From Roseateles subflavus (GTDB lineage Bacteria > Pseudomonadota > Gammaproteobacteria > Burkholderiales > Burkholderiaceae_C): a stretch of 64,000 bases of DNA. Below are positions 17,287 through 26,357 of this stretch, piece after piece. Each line of letters begins with the position of its first letter. Positions within the stretch are counted from its first letter, which is position 1. The stretch covers positions 310,001 to 374,000 of the forward strand of contig NZ_JASVDS010000003.1 in the NCBI RefSeq assembly GCF_030285365.1. The letters are read 5' to 3'. The notes beneath the pieces were generated by a model. It did not search any database, had not been told where the DNA came from, and saw only the letters and a program-made list of their open reading frames with translations. A program made the translations under genes and the position numbers.

Positions 17287-18192
17287 ATGGAAGGCAAGAA
17301 GCAGCAGCGCGACCTCTACGCCGAGGTCACCCGTCGAATCGTTGAGGCCCTGGACCGGGGCGTCCGCCCCTGGTCGTGCCCGTGGTCCCGTAGCGCCGCA
17401 AGCGGCGGCATGCTGCCCCGCCGGCACGGCGGCGAGCCGTATCGCGGCGTGAATGTCCTGCTGCTGTGGAGCGCAGCGATGGAGCGCGGCTTCGCGTCGC
17501 GTACCTGGTTGACCTACCGCCAGGCCGAGGCGCTGGGCGGGCAGGTTCGCAAGGGCGAGCGCGGCACGATGGTGGTCTATGCCGGTCAGTTCAGCCCCAG
17601 CAAGGAGGGCACCGAGGCGGCCGAAGGCGAAGCCCCGGCACGGCGGGCGGTGGCTTTCCTGCGCAGCTACACGGTCTTCAACACCGAGCAGGTGGATGGG
17701 CTGGCCGCGCCAGCTGCACCCGAAGCGCCCGAGGCCGTCCAGCCCGACGCCGACGCGCTGGCCCTCGTGGCGCGGTCAGGCGCGACGATTCGCCACGGCG
17801 GCGACCGGGCGTTCTACGCACCGGGGCCCGACCTCGTGCAGATGCCCGAGGCTTCGCGCTTCCGCGACGCCGCCGCGTACTTCGGCACCCTGGCGCATGA
17901 GCTCGTGCACTGGACCGGCCACCCGGACCGCCTGGCGCGCCAGTTCGGCCAGCGTTTCGGTGACCAGGCCTATGCGATGGAAGAGCTTGTCGCCGAGCTC
18001 GGCGCCGCCTTCGTGTGCGCCGGCAGCCAGCTCAGCCCGGAACCGCGCGAGGACCATGCCGCGTACCTGGCCGAGTGGCTGGCCGTGCTGAAGCACGACA
18101 AGCGCGCCATTTTCACCGCCGCAGCCCAGGCGCAGCGCGCGGCCGACCTGCTGTGCGGCGTCGAGCCGGTGCAGGTCGAGGCAGCCCCGTAA
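17287..18192 (+). CDS. ArdC-family antirestriction protein with zincin domain
   Basis: The protein is 301 aa. The N-terminal ArdC domain (about residues 8-140) contains YRGVNVLLLWSAA and WLTYRQAEALGGQVRKGERG. The C-terminal zincin-like metallopeptidase domain has H204-E205-L-V-H208 and a third acidic ligand in MEELVAELGAAFV. ArdC proteins bind single-stranded DNA and protect entering DNA from restriction; the peptidase activity is family knowledge, not shown here. An SD AAGGAG precedes ATG 17287. It sits between the two RT units and converges on RT2. It may protect the island's own DNA on entry. Confidence 0.9.
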   Translation: MEGKKQQRDLYAEVTRRIVEALDRGVRPWSCPWSRSAASGGMLPRRHGGEPYRGVNVLLLWSAAMERGFASRTWLTYRQAEALGGQVRKGERGTMVVYAGQFSPSKEGTEAAEGEAPARRAVAFLRSYTVFNTEQVDGLAAPAAPEAPEAVQPDADALALVARSGATIRHGGDRAFYAPGPDLVQMPEASRFRDAAAYFGTLAHELVHWTGHPDRLARQFGQRFGDQAYAMEELVAELGAAFVCAGSQLSPEPREDHAAYLAEWLAVLKHDKRAIFTAAAQAQRAADLLCGVEPVQVEAAP

Positions 18193-18193
18193 C

Positions 18194-18222
18194 GCGAAAG
18201 GCGCCCGGTGGGCGCCTTTCGC
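18194..18222. terminator. Bidirectional terminator between ArdC-like gene and RT2
   Basis: A perfect 13-bp stem GCGAAAGGCGCCC/GGGCGCCTTTCGC with a GGT loop lies right after the ArdC stop and 15 bases before the RT2 stop. It serves both convergent genes. Confidence 0.75.
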
Positions 18223-18236
18223 GGGTGACTGCAATT

Positions 18237-18998
18237 TCAGGTCAACGTGTCAGCCTGCACCGGATTCACGCTGCGCACGTAGCCCTGAATGCCCGCGCGC
18301 TGCAGCTCACTGGTTGAGGCTTGGAAGGCATCACGAAACTCTGCGAGCTTCGGCGGTAGGACCGAGAGCGCGGAGCCGGCCGCAAGCTCGATGTTGAATG
18401 CTGAAATGGACCCGGCCGGTCCCTGTTCCTTCTCGTCGCTGAAGGGGAGCCGTGACCGTTGCGCTTTGGCCTTCAGCGTCGTCAAGACACTGCCAAGTTC
18501 GGCAGCGTCAGTGCCCGATACGATGATGTCGTCCACGTAGACGGTGACAACGAACCGACGGTCGCGACGCAGTTCGTCGAGCCGCTTGCCCAGGGCACTC
18601 TTGTGCAGCACCAGCGAAGCCAGCAGCGGCGACTGGACGAATCCATAGGGCAGGATTTGCCTTGCAGGGTCCTCAGGATGTTGGACTGTGCTGGCCGTCG
18701 CCATCCGTCGAGCTTCGGTGTGGCTGAAAAACTCCTTGAGCACCCGGGAAACGCGAGAGCGGCTGACGGAACCGAAAAAGTCGGCGATGTCGACCTTGAT
18801 GAAGCAACTGTTTCGCTGGTGGCGATGCAGCGCGGCAACGTGTCCGCCCTGTCGCAGGTGAAAGTAGTAGCTTGGCGCCTTCCAGCGGGACTCGACGAGC
18901 TCCTTGACCTCGATGCCTTCTGCCCGCGCTTCCGGCGAGGGCTCGAAGACCCACCTGCCGGGCTTTCGCTCAAACTTGTGCAGCCACTTGGCGGGCAT
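18237..18998 (-). CDS. Compact reverse transcriptase of uncharacterised clade (RT2)
   Basis: The protein is 253 aa. RT motifs seen are the Asp in FIKVDIADFFGSV (about D70), LPYGFVQSPLLASL (about 116-129), and YVDD at 154-157. The N-terminus carries WLHKFERKPGRWVF and the block FHLRQGGHVAALHRHQR just before the first catalytic Asp. The retron motifs NAxxH and VTG are not present, and there is no maturase or fused domain. It therefore belongs to a short RT lineage that I cannot assign. ATG 18996-18998 overlaps the 47-aa membrane peptide gene by 29 nt, showing coupling. Together with the structured leader at 19134-19290 it forms an RNA-peptide-RT unit. Confidence 0.85.
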   Translation of the reverse strand: MPAKWLHKFERKPGRWVFEPSPEARAEGIEVKELVESRWKAPSYYFHLRQGGHVAALHRHQRNSCFIKVDIADFFGSVSRSRVSRVLKEFFSHTEARRMATASTVQHPEDPARQILPYGFVQSPLLASLVLHKSALGKRLDELRRDRRFVVTVYVDDIIVSGTDAAELGSVLTTLKAKAQRSRLPFSDEKEQGPAGSISAFNIELAAGSALSVLPPKLAEFRDAFQASTSELQRAGIQGYVRSVNPVQADTLT

Positions 18999-19113
18999 TG
19001 GTCAGCTGATAGTTGAAGACCGCGTTCACGATGGCCGTGATGAGCAGCACGAGTGCCGTACCCATCTCAATCCATGCGAGAACCAGGCGGTCGTTGCGAC
19101 GATTCTTTTTCAT
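18970..19113 (-). CDS. 47-aa single-span membrane peptide upstream of RT2
   Basis: The basic start MKKNRRNDR precedes one membrane helix (about residues 10-33, with ALVLLITAIVNAVF), then a short polar tail. An N-in, single-pass inner-membrane topology is expected. SD GAAAGGAA lies before ATG 19111-19113, in the same context as the peptide gene before RT1. The gene overlaps RT2 by 29 nt. The size, charge and single span resemble small membrane-acting toxins, so it could be the effector of the RT2 unit; that is inference. No family recognised. Confidence 0.65.
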   Translation of the reverse strand: MKKNRRNDRLVLAWIEMGTALVLLITAIVNAVFNYQLTNARQVAAQV

Positions 19114-19133
19114 CTCAACGATTCCTTTCACAA

Positions 19134-19290
19134 CCCTGGCGCGCCTAGCGCGCAAGCGCGCGGATGTTCAGCTAACCAATATGGCGTCGCCAACAGGGTT
19201 ACACCAAGTTGACCAGGACGCCCACAGGAGGTCACAGAGTGACAGTGAAAGGGGACTGCAGGTAGCCGCGGGGCCGCCTACCGCCAGGGC
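19134..19290 (-). ncRNA. Candidate structured RNA of the RT2 unit (about 157 nt)
   Basis: A predicted start site near 19290 places CCCTGGCG (19282-19289) at the RNA 5' end. It pairs perfectly with CGCCAGGG (19134-19141), which lies just before the SD of the 47-aa peptide. Between them are a hairpin GGTAG/CTACC immediately after the first arm, GTCAC-TCT-GTGAC, TAACC/GGTTA closing an inner TGGC-GAC-GCCA, and GCGCG-CTTG-CGCGC near the 3' arm. Size, arm position and order (RNA, peptide, RT) are retron-like. No folding or RNA data were available. Confidence 0.42.
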
Positions 19291-19296
19291 GTTTCC

Positions 19297-19305
19297 ATAC
19301 TAGCA
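19297..19305 (-). promoter_or_regulatory. Extended -10 promoter for the RT2 leader RNA
   Basis: The minus strand reads TGC-TAGTAT, an extended -10 element. No good -35 is seen, which extended -10 promoters tolerate. The start site would fall about 7 nt downstream near 19290, at the first arm of the leader RNA. Confidence 0.45.
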
Positions 19306-19376
19306 CGGGTCGCTGCCTTTGCCTGCTATTCGGGAGTCACCTCGCGGTTACCGTCCGCCTCAATTGGCCGTGTGCA

Positions 19377-20972
19377 TCAGGCCACCCGGCGCGGGCGGAA
19401 CTGGACGACATTGCTCGGCTGTTCGTGCGGTTGCTGCGCTGCAGCGTCCGACAAAGGTCGGAGGTTCGCATTGGTCAGGTCGGCCATCGACATGCCAGAG
19501 CCCTTGGCCAGTCGGCGGCGACCGCGATGCACCGCTGGGGCGCTGGCACTGGCGAACGCCTGGTCCAGCCGCTTGGCGAGGCTAGGCATGCAGAGGTGGG
19601 TGTACCGGAGCAGCATTCGGGTGTCCCGGTGTCCGCTGAACGCTTGCAGGTCCACCAGCGAGAAGCCGCCAGCCAAGCGGCCGCCGCTGTCCGCGACACG
19701 GGAGATGGCCTCGTGGCGCAAGTCATGGATGTGCAGCTCGTCGGCCTCAACCAAGCCTGCGACTTGGCAGATGCGTGCCCATGCCTTGCGCAGCGCGTCC
19801 ACGCTCATCGAGAAGACTCGTTCTTCAGTCCGGGGCAACTGCCGTAGGTGCCCGATGAGCTCGCTGCGCAGTGCCAGCTTGCGAGGGCGCCCGTTCTTCG
19901 ACTCGGGGATGAACGCGGTCTGGGCCTCGAAGTCCACGTTCTCCCAGGTCAGCGCTAGAGTCTCGCTGCGACGTGCGCCGGTCATCAGCTGGAACTGGAT
20001 GAAGGTCTCCATCCACGGCACGTGCACATAGCTTGCCTCTGCGCGAGCCAGGTACTCCGACCGCGCGGCCTTGATGAGTGCTTTCCGGCGATACGTCGTT
20101 GAGGCAGCCTCAGACTGGGCGCGTTCGGCGGCCATGAGTTCTTCCAGGCGTACTTCGATGGAACGCTGGGCGTCTTCGTTGAAGGCCGCCGTCAGAAGAC
20201 GCATTTCCTCGTCGCCCTTCAGGCGCCGGTCACGCTCGTTGAAGTACCGAGGCCGGCGGATGCCGTCCATCGGGTTCTTGGCGACCGGGATGCGCCACGT
20301 GTCGATGGCCATGCGGCAGACCGCGGAGAACAGGTCGATTTCGCGGTCCACCGTCGGCGCCTCGACTGACTGGCACCGGTCGTCGATGTAGTCGTTGAAG
20401 TCCTCCGGGACGACATCGGCGAACGGCTTGCGCACGAAGCACGTGGCCGGGGAAGGCTTGCGAACGCTCTTGCCCGTCGCCCGCCGGAAGGCCTTGCCCG
20501 TCAGGCTTGGGTGCGGGTTCTTGTGGGCGGCGAGGATGTCCGCCAGGTCGAGGCGCGCCAAGCCAGCATCGGCCAGGATGGCATTGATGATGTAGCCTTC
20601 AACCTCGAACCCCTTGTGACGCGGCGAGACTTCGCGGAGGTACCGGGCCAGCAGGTCGGCTAGCGTAACGCTGCGACCCTTGGCGTAGTCCACGAAGAGG
20701 CCGTTACGCCGTTCCAGCTCCACGCGCTGCTTGATGTCGACGGCATCCCCTTCGCTGGACGCGTAAAGGCACTGGCTGCGCTGGCCGGCGCCCCGAACGC
20801 GGACGGCATAGCTGTCGTTGGTGCGAGCCAGTCGCGGCTTGTAGCCGCTGGCCTTCAGTTCTGCCACGTAGGCAGCAAGCTCCTTCTCGCGGTTGTACGA
20901 GAAGGTGCGGGTCAGGTTCTCGCAGTTCTGGACCGTGACAACGAACCGCGAGCGGTTCTCGATGGACGCCAT
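19377..20972 (-). CDS. int: Tyrosine recombinase, island integrase
   Basis: The protein is 531 aa. It catalyses site-specific integration and excision at the tRNA-Pro site. The N-terminal half includes the arm-binding and core-binding regions. The catalytic domain shows Arg in TGARRSE (about 334), HDLR with His 416 and Arg 419, the SGHRD His (448), and Tyr 457 in LLRYTHL. The C-terminal 60 residues are a basic, Ala-rich tail. The gene lies directly inside the right end and points away from the intact tRNA, as in many tRNA-integrated islands. The ATG is at 20970-20972. It appears intact. Confidence 0.94.
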   Translation of the reverse strand: MASIENRSRFVVTVQNCENLTRTFSYNREKELAAYVAELKASGYKPRLARTNDSYAVRVRGAGQRSQCLYASSEGDAVDIKQRVELERRNGLFVDYAKGRSVTLADLLARYLREVSPRHKGFEVEGYIINAILADAGLARLDLADILAAHKNPHPSLTGKAFRRATGKSVRKPSPATCFVRKPFADVVPEDFNDYIDDRCQSVEAPTVDREIDLFSAVCRMAIDTWRIPVAKNPMDGIRRPRYFNERDRRLKGDEEMRLLTAAFNEDAQRSIEVRLEELMAAERAQSEAASTTYRRKALIKAARSEYLARAEASYVHVPWMETFIQFQLMTGARRSETLALTWENVDFEAQTAFIPESKNGRPRKLALRSELIGHLRQLPRTEERVFSMSVDALRKAWARICQVAGLVEADELHIHDLRHEAISRVADSGGRLAGGFSLVDLQAFSGHRDTRMLLRYTHLCMPSLAKRLDQAFASASAPAVHRGRRRLAKGSGMSMADLTNANLRPLSDAAAQQPHEQPSNVVQFRPRRVA

Positions 20973-21057
20973 GACGATGCTCCGATGGTTGTGGAGCAGG
21001 GTCTAGGCAGGCTGTTTATCGCGCACCTGCGCGCGGGGCGGCCGAAAAGGCGGCGTG

Positions 21058-21076
21058 TGCCACTAATCTGCCACTA
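21058..21076. repeat. Right arm-type site: paired TGCCACTA
   Basis: TGCCACTA occurs at 21058-21065 and 21069-21076 with the same 11-bp period and orientation as at 3503-3521. It lies between the integrase start and attR, as expected for integrase arm sites. Confidence 0.6.
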
Positions 21077-21093
21077 ACGGCGTCCAGAAACGC

Positions 21094-21119
21094 CGAAGCC
21101 CCAGCGTGCTGGGGCTTCG
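21094..21119. terminator. Strong hairpin just inside attR
   Basis: A 12-bp inverted repeat CGAAGCCCCAGC/GCTGGGGCTTCG lies downstream of tRNA-Pro on the minus strand. It probably ends tRNA transcription after integration and shields the integrase; the T-tail is weak. Confidence 0.55.
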
Positions 21120-21139
21120 AAGTCCTTGATTTGCAAGGT

Positions 21140-21192
21140 AATTCCTGGTCGGGGTGAGAGGATTCGAACCTCCGGCCTCTACGTCCCGAACG
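21140..21192 (-). repeat. attR: 53-bp direct repeat within intact tRNA-Pro
   Basis: This block is identical to 3333-3385. Because the integrated copy supplies the 3' end of tRNA-Pro, the tRNA gene stays functional. Confidence 0.93.
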
Positions 21193-21222
21193 TAGCGCTC
21201 TACCAGGCTAAGCTACACCCCG
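21146..21222 (-). tRNA. tRNA-Pro(CGG)
   Basis: This is a 77-nt cloverleaf with encoded CCA. The acceptor is CGGGGTG/CACCCCG, the anticodon stem is CTACG/CGTAG with loop TTCGGGA, giving anticodon CGG (21186-21188). The T arm is GGAGG-TTCGAAT-CCTCT. It is the integration target of the island. Confidence 0.96.
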
Positions 21223-21273
21223 ATTTGTCTTTGCTGCTTTCCTCGGTGCTTCGATCGTTCTGAAAATTTCTCT

Positions 21274-22263
21274 TCAAGAAGATCTGTTCACCGACAGAAA
21301 GGCGAATTCTAGCAGAGCTTCCTGCCACTTGTTAAGAGGTAGCAGAGAAAGTTTTTCGCGAGCATGTTCTGCCTCGCGGCGGGCGGCCTCGCGCGTGGCC
21401 TCCAGGGCGCCGGTGGCGCGCACGATCTCGATGATGTCCGGCAGGCGCTCGACCTCGCCGTGCTGGATGGCGTTGCGGATCAGCTCCCGCTGTTCCGCGG
21501 TGCCGCGCTCCATGGCGACCAGCAGGGGCAGCGTGGGCTTGCCTTCGCGCAGGTCGTCGCCCACGTTCTTGCCCAGGGCCTGGGTGTCGCCTTCGTAGTC
21601 GAGCACGTCATCGATCAGCTGGAAGGCTGTTCCCAGGGCGCGGCCGTACGCGGCGCAGGCATCCTCGACCTCGGCGCTGGCGTCCGCCAGCACGGCGCCC
21701 AGGCGGGCGCTGGCTTCGAAGAGCTTGGCGGTCTTGTAGCGGATGACGCGCAGGTAGTCCTCAACGGAGATGTCGGGGTCGTGCATGTTCATCAGCTGCA
21801 GGACCTCGCCCTCGGCGATGATGTTGGTGGCCTCGGCCAGCACGTCCAGCACGCGCATCCGGTTGGTCGAGACCATCATCTGGAAGGCGCGCGAATAGAG
21901 GAAGTCGCCCACCAGAACGCTTGCGGCATTGCCGAAGAGGGCGTTGGCCGTCTGCTTGCCGCGGCGCAGGGAGGACTCGTCGACGACGTCGTCGTGCAGC
22001 AGCGTGGCGGTGTGGATGAACTCCACGACCGCTGCCAGCTCGAAACGCTCGGGTCCCTGGAAGCCCAGTGCATTGGCAAACAGCAGGACCAGCTTGGGGC
22101 GCATGCGCTTGCCGCCGGCGTGGACGATGTAGCCGGCAATCTGGTTGACGAGGGCGACATCGGAGGTCAGGCGACGGCCGATGACGGCATCCACCTCGCG
22201 CATGTCCGCGTCGAGCGCGGCAAGAACCTCTTGAAGGGGGGACGAGGCAGACAGGGCGTGCAC
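21274..22263 (-). CDS. ispB: Octaprenyl diphosphate synthase
   Basis: This trans-polyprenyl diphosphate synthase makes the C40 side chain of ubiquinone. The protein is 329 aa from the chosen start, close to the usual 320-330. It has the first Asp-rich motif in [18 protein letters not shown] at the substrate end, and the second Asp-rich motif [12 protein letters not shown] chose the GTG at 22261-22263. The frame stays open for 33 more codons, but that stretch is Arg/Pro/Ser-rich and unlike the family. It is divergent from rplU and lies next to tRNA-Pro. Confidence 0.93.
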   Translation of the reverse strand: MHALSASSPLQEVLAALDADMREVDAVIGRRLTSDVALVNQIAGYIVHAGGKRMRPKLVLLFANALGFQGPERFELAAVVEFIHTATLLHDDVVDESSLRRGKQTANALFGNAASVLVGDFLYSRAFQMMVSTNRMRVLDVLAEATNIIAEGEVLQLMNMHDPDISVEDYLRVIRYKTAKLFEASARLGAVLADASAEVEDACAAYGRALGTAFQLIDDVLDYEGDTQALGKNVGDDLREGKPTLPLLVAMERGTAEQRELIRNAIQHGEVERLPDIIEIVRATGALEATREAARREAEHAREKLSLLPLNKWQEALLEFAFLSVNRSS

Positions 22264-22378
22264 TCTGGGCTCACTATTGGGCGAAGCTGGGATTATAGGA
22301 AGCCTGGAGGGGCTCGTCGGGCTTGCATCCTTGCGAGCGCCAGTGCGTCGGCGGCTGCCCACGTCGGCGGCAGGGGTC

Positions 22379-22408
22379 TTGAATCAGGGAAAGCGATCAT
22401 GTTATAGT
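22379..22408 (+). promoter_or_regulatory. Likely promoter of rplU-rpmA
   Basis: A -35 TTGAAT (22379-22384) and -10 TATAGT (22403-22408) have 18-bp spacing, giving a leader of about 125 nt before rplU. Confidence 0.5.
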
Positions 22409-22537
22409 CGCCGGCTCTGCGCGCATTGCGTGCGGGATTTGTGCCTGTGCATTCCCAGGCGCATCGGGGTGGCTGCTTGGCGGCGGCCCCGGGGCGTGAT
22501 GGTCGAGGTGCCGGGCGGTTTCATTGAAAGGGCTGAT

Positions 22538-22849
22538 ATGTACGCGGTCATAAAAACCGGTGGCAAGCAATACAAAGTTGCTGCTGGCGAAAAGATCAAG
22601 GTAGAACAGATTGCTGCGGAAGTTGGCCAAGAGATCGTGATCGATCAAGTTCTCGCCGTGGGTAACGGCGCCGAACTGAAGATCGGCACTCCCTTGGTTG
22701 CTGGCGCGAGCGTCAAGGCCACTGTCGTGGCCCAGGGCAAGCACGACAAGGTGCGCATCTTCAAGCTGCGTCGTCGCAAGCACTACAAGAAGAGCCAAGG
22801 CCATCGCCAGACCTACACCGAGCTGGAAATCAGCGCGGTCAACGGCTGA
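22538..22849 (+). CDS. rplU: 50S ribosomal protein L21
   Basis: The protein is 103 aa, full length for bL21. It begins [14 protein letters not shown] and has the conserved [21 protein letters not shown]-terminal segment that binds 23S rRNA. The first gene of the rplU-rpmA-obg-proB block; the longer frame upstream is leader sequence. Start ATG 22538. Confidence 0.97.
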   Translation: MYAVIKTGGKQYKVAAGEKIKVEQIAAEVGQEIVIDQVLAVGNGAELKIGTPLVAGASVKATVVAQGKHDKVRIFKLRRRKHYKKSQGHRQTYTELEISAVNG

Positions 22850-22882
22850 TCCACGCTCTAGCAACAGTTCAAGGAGTAATCC

Positions 22883-23140
22883 ATGGCACAGAAAAAGGGC
22901 GGCGGCTCGACCCGAAACGGCCGCGATTCCAAACCGAAGATGCTGGGCGTGAAGGTGTACGGCGGCCAGGCCATCTCGGCCGGCTCCATCATCGTGCGTC
23001 AGCGCGGTACCAAGTTCCACGCCGGCACCAATGTCGGCATGGGCAAGGACCACACCCTGTTCGCTCTGGTGGACGGCACCGTGTCCTTCACCACCAAGGG
23101 CGAAGCCAACCGCTCGACCGTGGTTGTGACGCCGGTCTGA
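22883..23140 (+). CDS. rpmA: 50S ribosomal protein L27
   Basis: The protein is 85 aa, full length for bL27. The N-terminus [17 protein letters not shown] is the flexible tail reaching the peptidyl-transferase centre. SD AAGGAG lies before the ATG, 33 bp after rplU. A strong terminator follows. Confidence 0.97.
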   Translation: MAQKKGGGSTRNGRDSKPKMLGVKVYGGQAISAGSIIVRQRGTKFHAGTNVGMGKDHTLFALVDGTVSFTTKGEANRSTVVVTPV

Positions 23141-23154
23141 GTCTTCTGACCTGA

Positions 23155-25499
<2,345 letters not shown>

Positions 25500-25526
25500 C
25501 CTGCCGGGCCACCGAGCCCACATGAC

Positions 25527-25562
25527 AAAGGCCCGTCCGGCGACTGACGGGCCTTTGTTTTT
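25527..25562 (+). terminator. Terminator after proB
   Basis: An 11-bp stem AAAGGCCCGTC/GACGGGCCTTT is followed by a run of T. It lies between convergent proB and rppH. Confidence 0.88.
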
Positions 25563-25582
25563 TTCGGAGCCGCGCGACGGGA

Positions 25583-26200
25583 TCAGTGTTCCGCGGCGTC
25601 CTTGGGGCCGAGGGGCGGCTCGGTCGCGTGCTCGTCATTCGCGGACGAAGGACCGCGGCCGGGGCCATGCTCCTGCCGATGCTGCTGCGGGCGCATGCCG
25701 GCGCGCAGGTAGCGGTTGTGGTGGCTGGTGCGCGGCAGGAAGCGAGCGAGCTCCGTCAGCGCCATCTGGTAGACGCCGCGCTTGAACTCGATCACGGCGT
25801 CGAGCGGCACCCAGTAGTCGTTCCAGCGCCAGGCATCGAACTCGGGATGGTCTGTTGCGCGCAGGTTCATGTCGCTGTCGCGGCCGGTGAGCTGCAGCAG
25901 GAACCAGATCTGCTTCTGCCCGCGGTAGTGTCCGCGGGCATCGCGGCGGATGTAGTGCTCGGGCACTTCATACCGCAGCCAGTCGCGCGTGCGCGCAATG
26001 ATGCGCACATGCTCGAACCTCAAGCCCACTTCTTCGTGGAGCTCTCTGAACATCGCCTGCTCGGGCGTTTCGCCATGCTTGATGCCCCCTTGCGGGAACT
26101 GCCATGAATGCGTGCGAATGCGCTTGCCCCAGAACACTTCGTTCCGGTGGTTGAGCAGGATGATGCCGACGTTGGGCCTGAAGCCTTCACGGTCGAGCAT
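25583..26200 (-). CDS. rppH: RNA pyrophosphohydrolase RppH
   Basis: The protein is 205 aa. The Nudix box [20 protein letters not shown] is complete. The enzyme removes pyrophosphate from the 5' end of mRNAs to start decay. The N-terminus [18 protein letters not shown] is typical, and SD GAGGTT precedes ATG 26198-26200. The C-terminal 45 residues are a Pro/Gln/His-rich tail, common in beta-proteobacterial RppH. Divergent from proS. Confidence 0.94.
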   Translation of the reverse strand: MLDREGFRPNVGIILLNHRNEVFWGKRIRTHSWQFPQGGIKHGETPEQAMFRELHEEVGLRFEHVRIIARTRDWLRYEVPEHYIRRDARGHYRGQKQIWFLLQLTGRDSDMNLRATDHPEFDAWRWNDYWVPLDAVIEFKRGVYQMALTELARFLPRTSHHNRYLRAGMRPQQHRQEHGPGRGPSSANDEHATEPPLGPKDAAEH

Positions 26201-26357
26201 AATCAACCTCAAATCTTTAGTTGGATTGATTATTGCATCGGGCCTCGCCCCTTGCATGATCCTCGCTAACCCCAAGCCCAGGCGCGCCAGCCGGGCGCCC
26301 GCTGTCAGGTGGGTGCCAGGAAGGCGCGCTGCCGGTTCTTACCCCGCAGTCTCCGCG

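Larger units (their letters stand above)
19114..19376. other. Leader region between integrase stop and the RT2 unit
   Basis: There is no protein gene here. It contains an extended -10 (TGCTAGTAT on the minus strand, 19297-19305) and the candidate RNA 19134-19290. Confidence 0.55.
3333..21192. mobile_element. tRNA-Pro-integrated genomic island (about 17.8 kb)
   Basis: The element lies between identical 53-bp repeats. Its tyrosine recombinase (19377-20972) is adjacent to the intact tRNA, and TGCCACTA arm-site-like repeats lie inside both ends. Cargo includes a helicase-like ATPase, several HTH proteins, a single-chain restriction-methylation enzyme, an ArdC-type antirestriction protein, two reverse transcriptases and genes of unknown role. 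I see no conjugation genes, relaxase, phage structural genes or transposase. It therefore looks like an integrative satellite or mobilizable island that depends on a helper for transfer (inference). Core synteny resumes on both sides. Confidence 0.92.

Noticed and set aside
15392-18998. Group II introns encoding RT1 and RT2
   Set aside because: The proteins lack maturase and endonuclease domains, and I see no domain V-like hairpin with an intron boundary near either gene.
15392-18998. Diversity-generating retroelement
   Set aside because: No pair of template and variable repeats and no variable-domain target gene was seen near the RTs.
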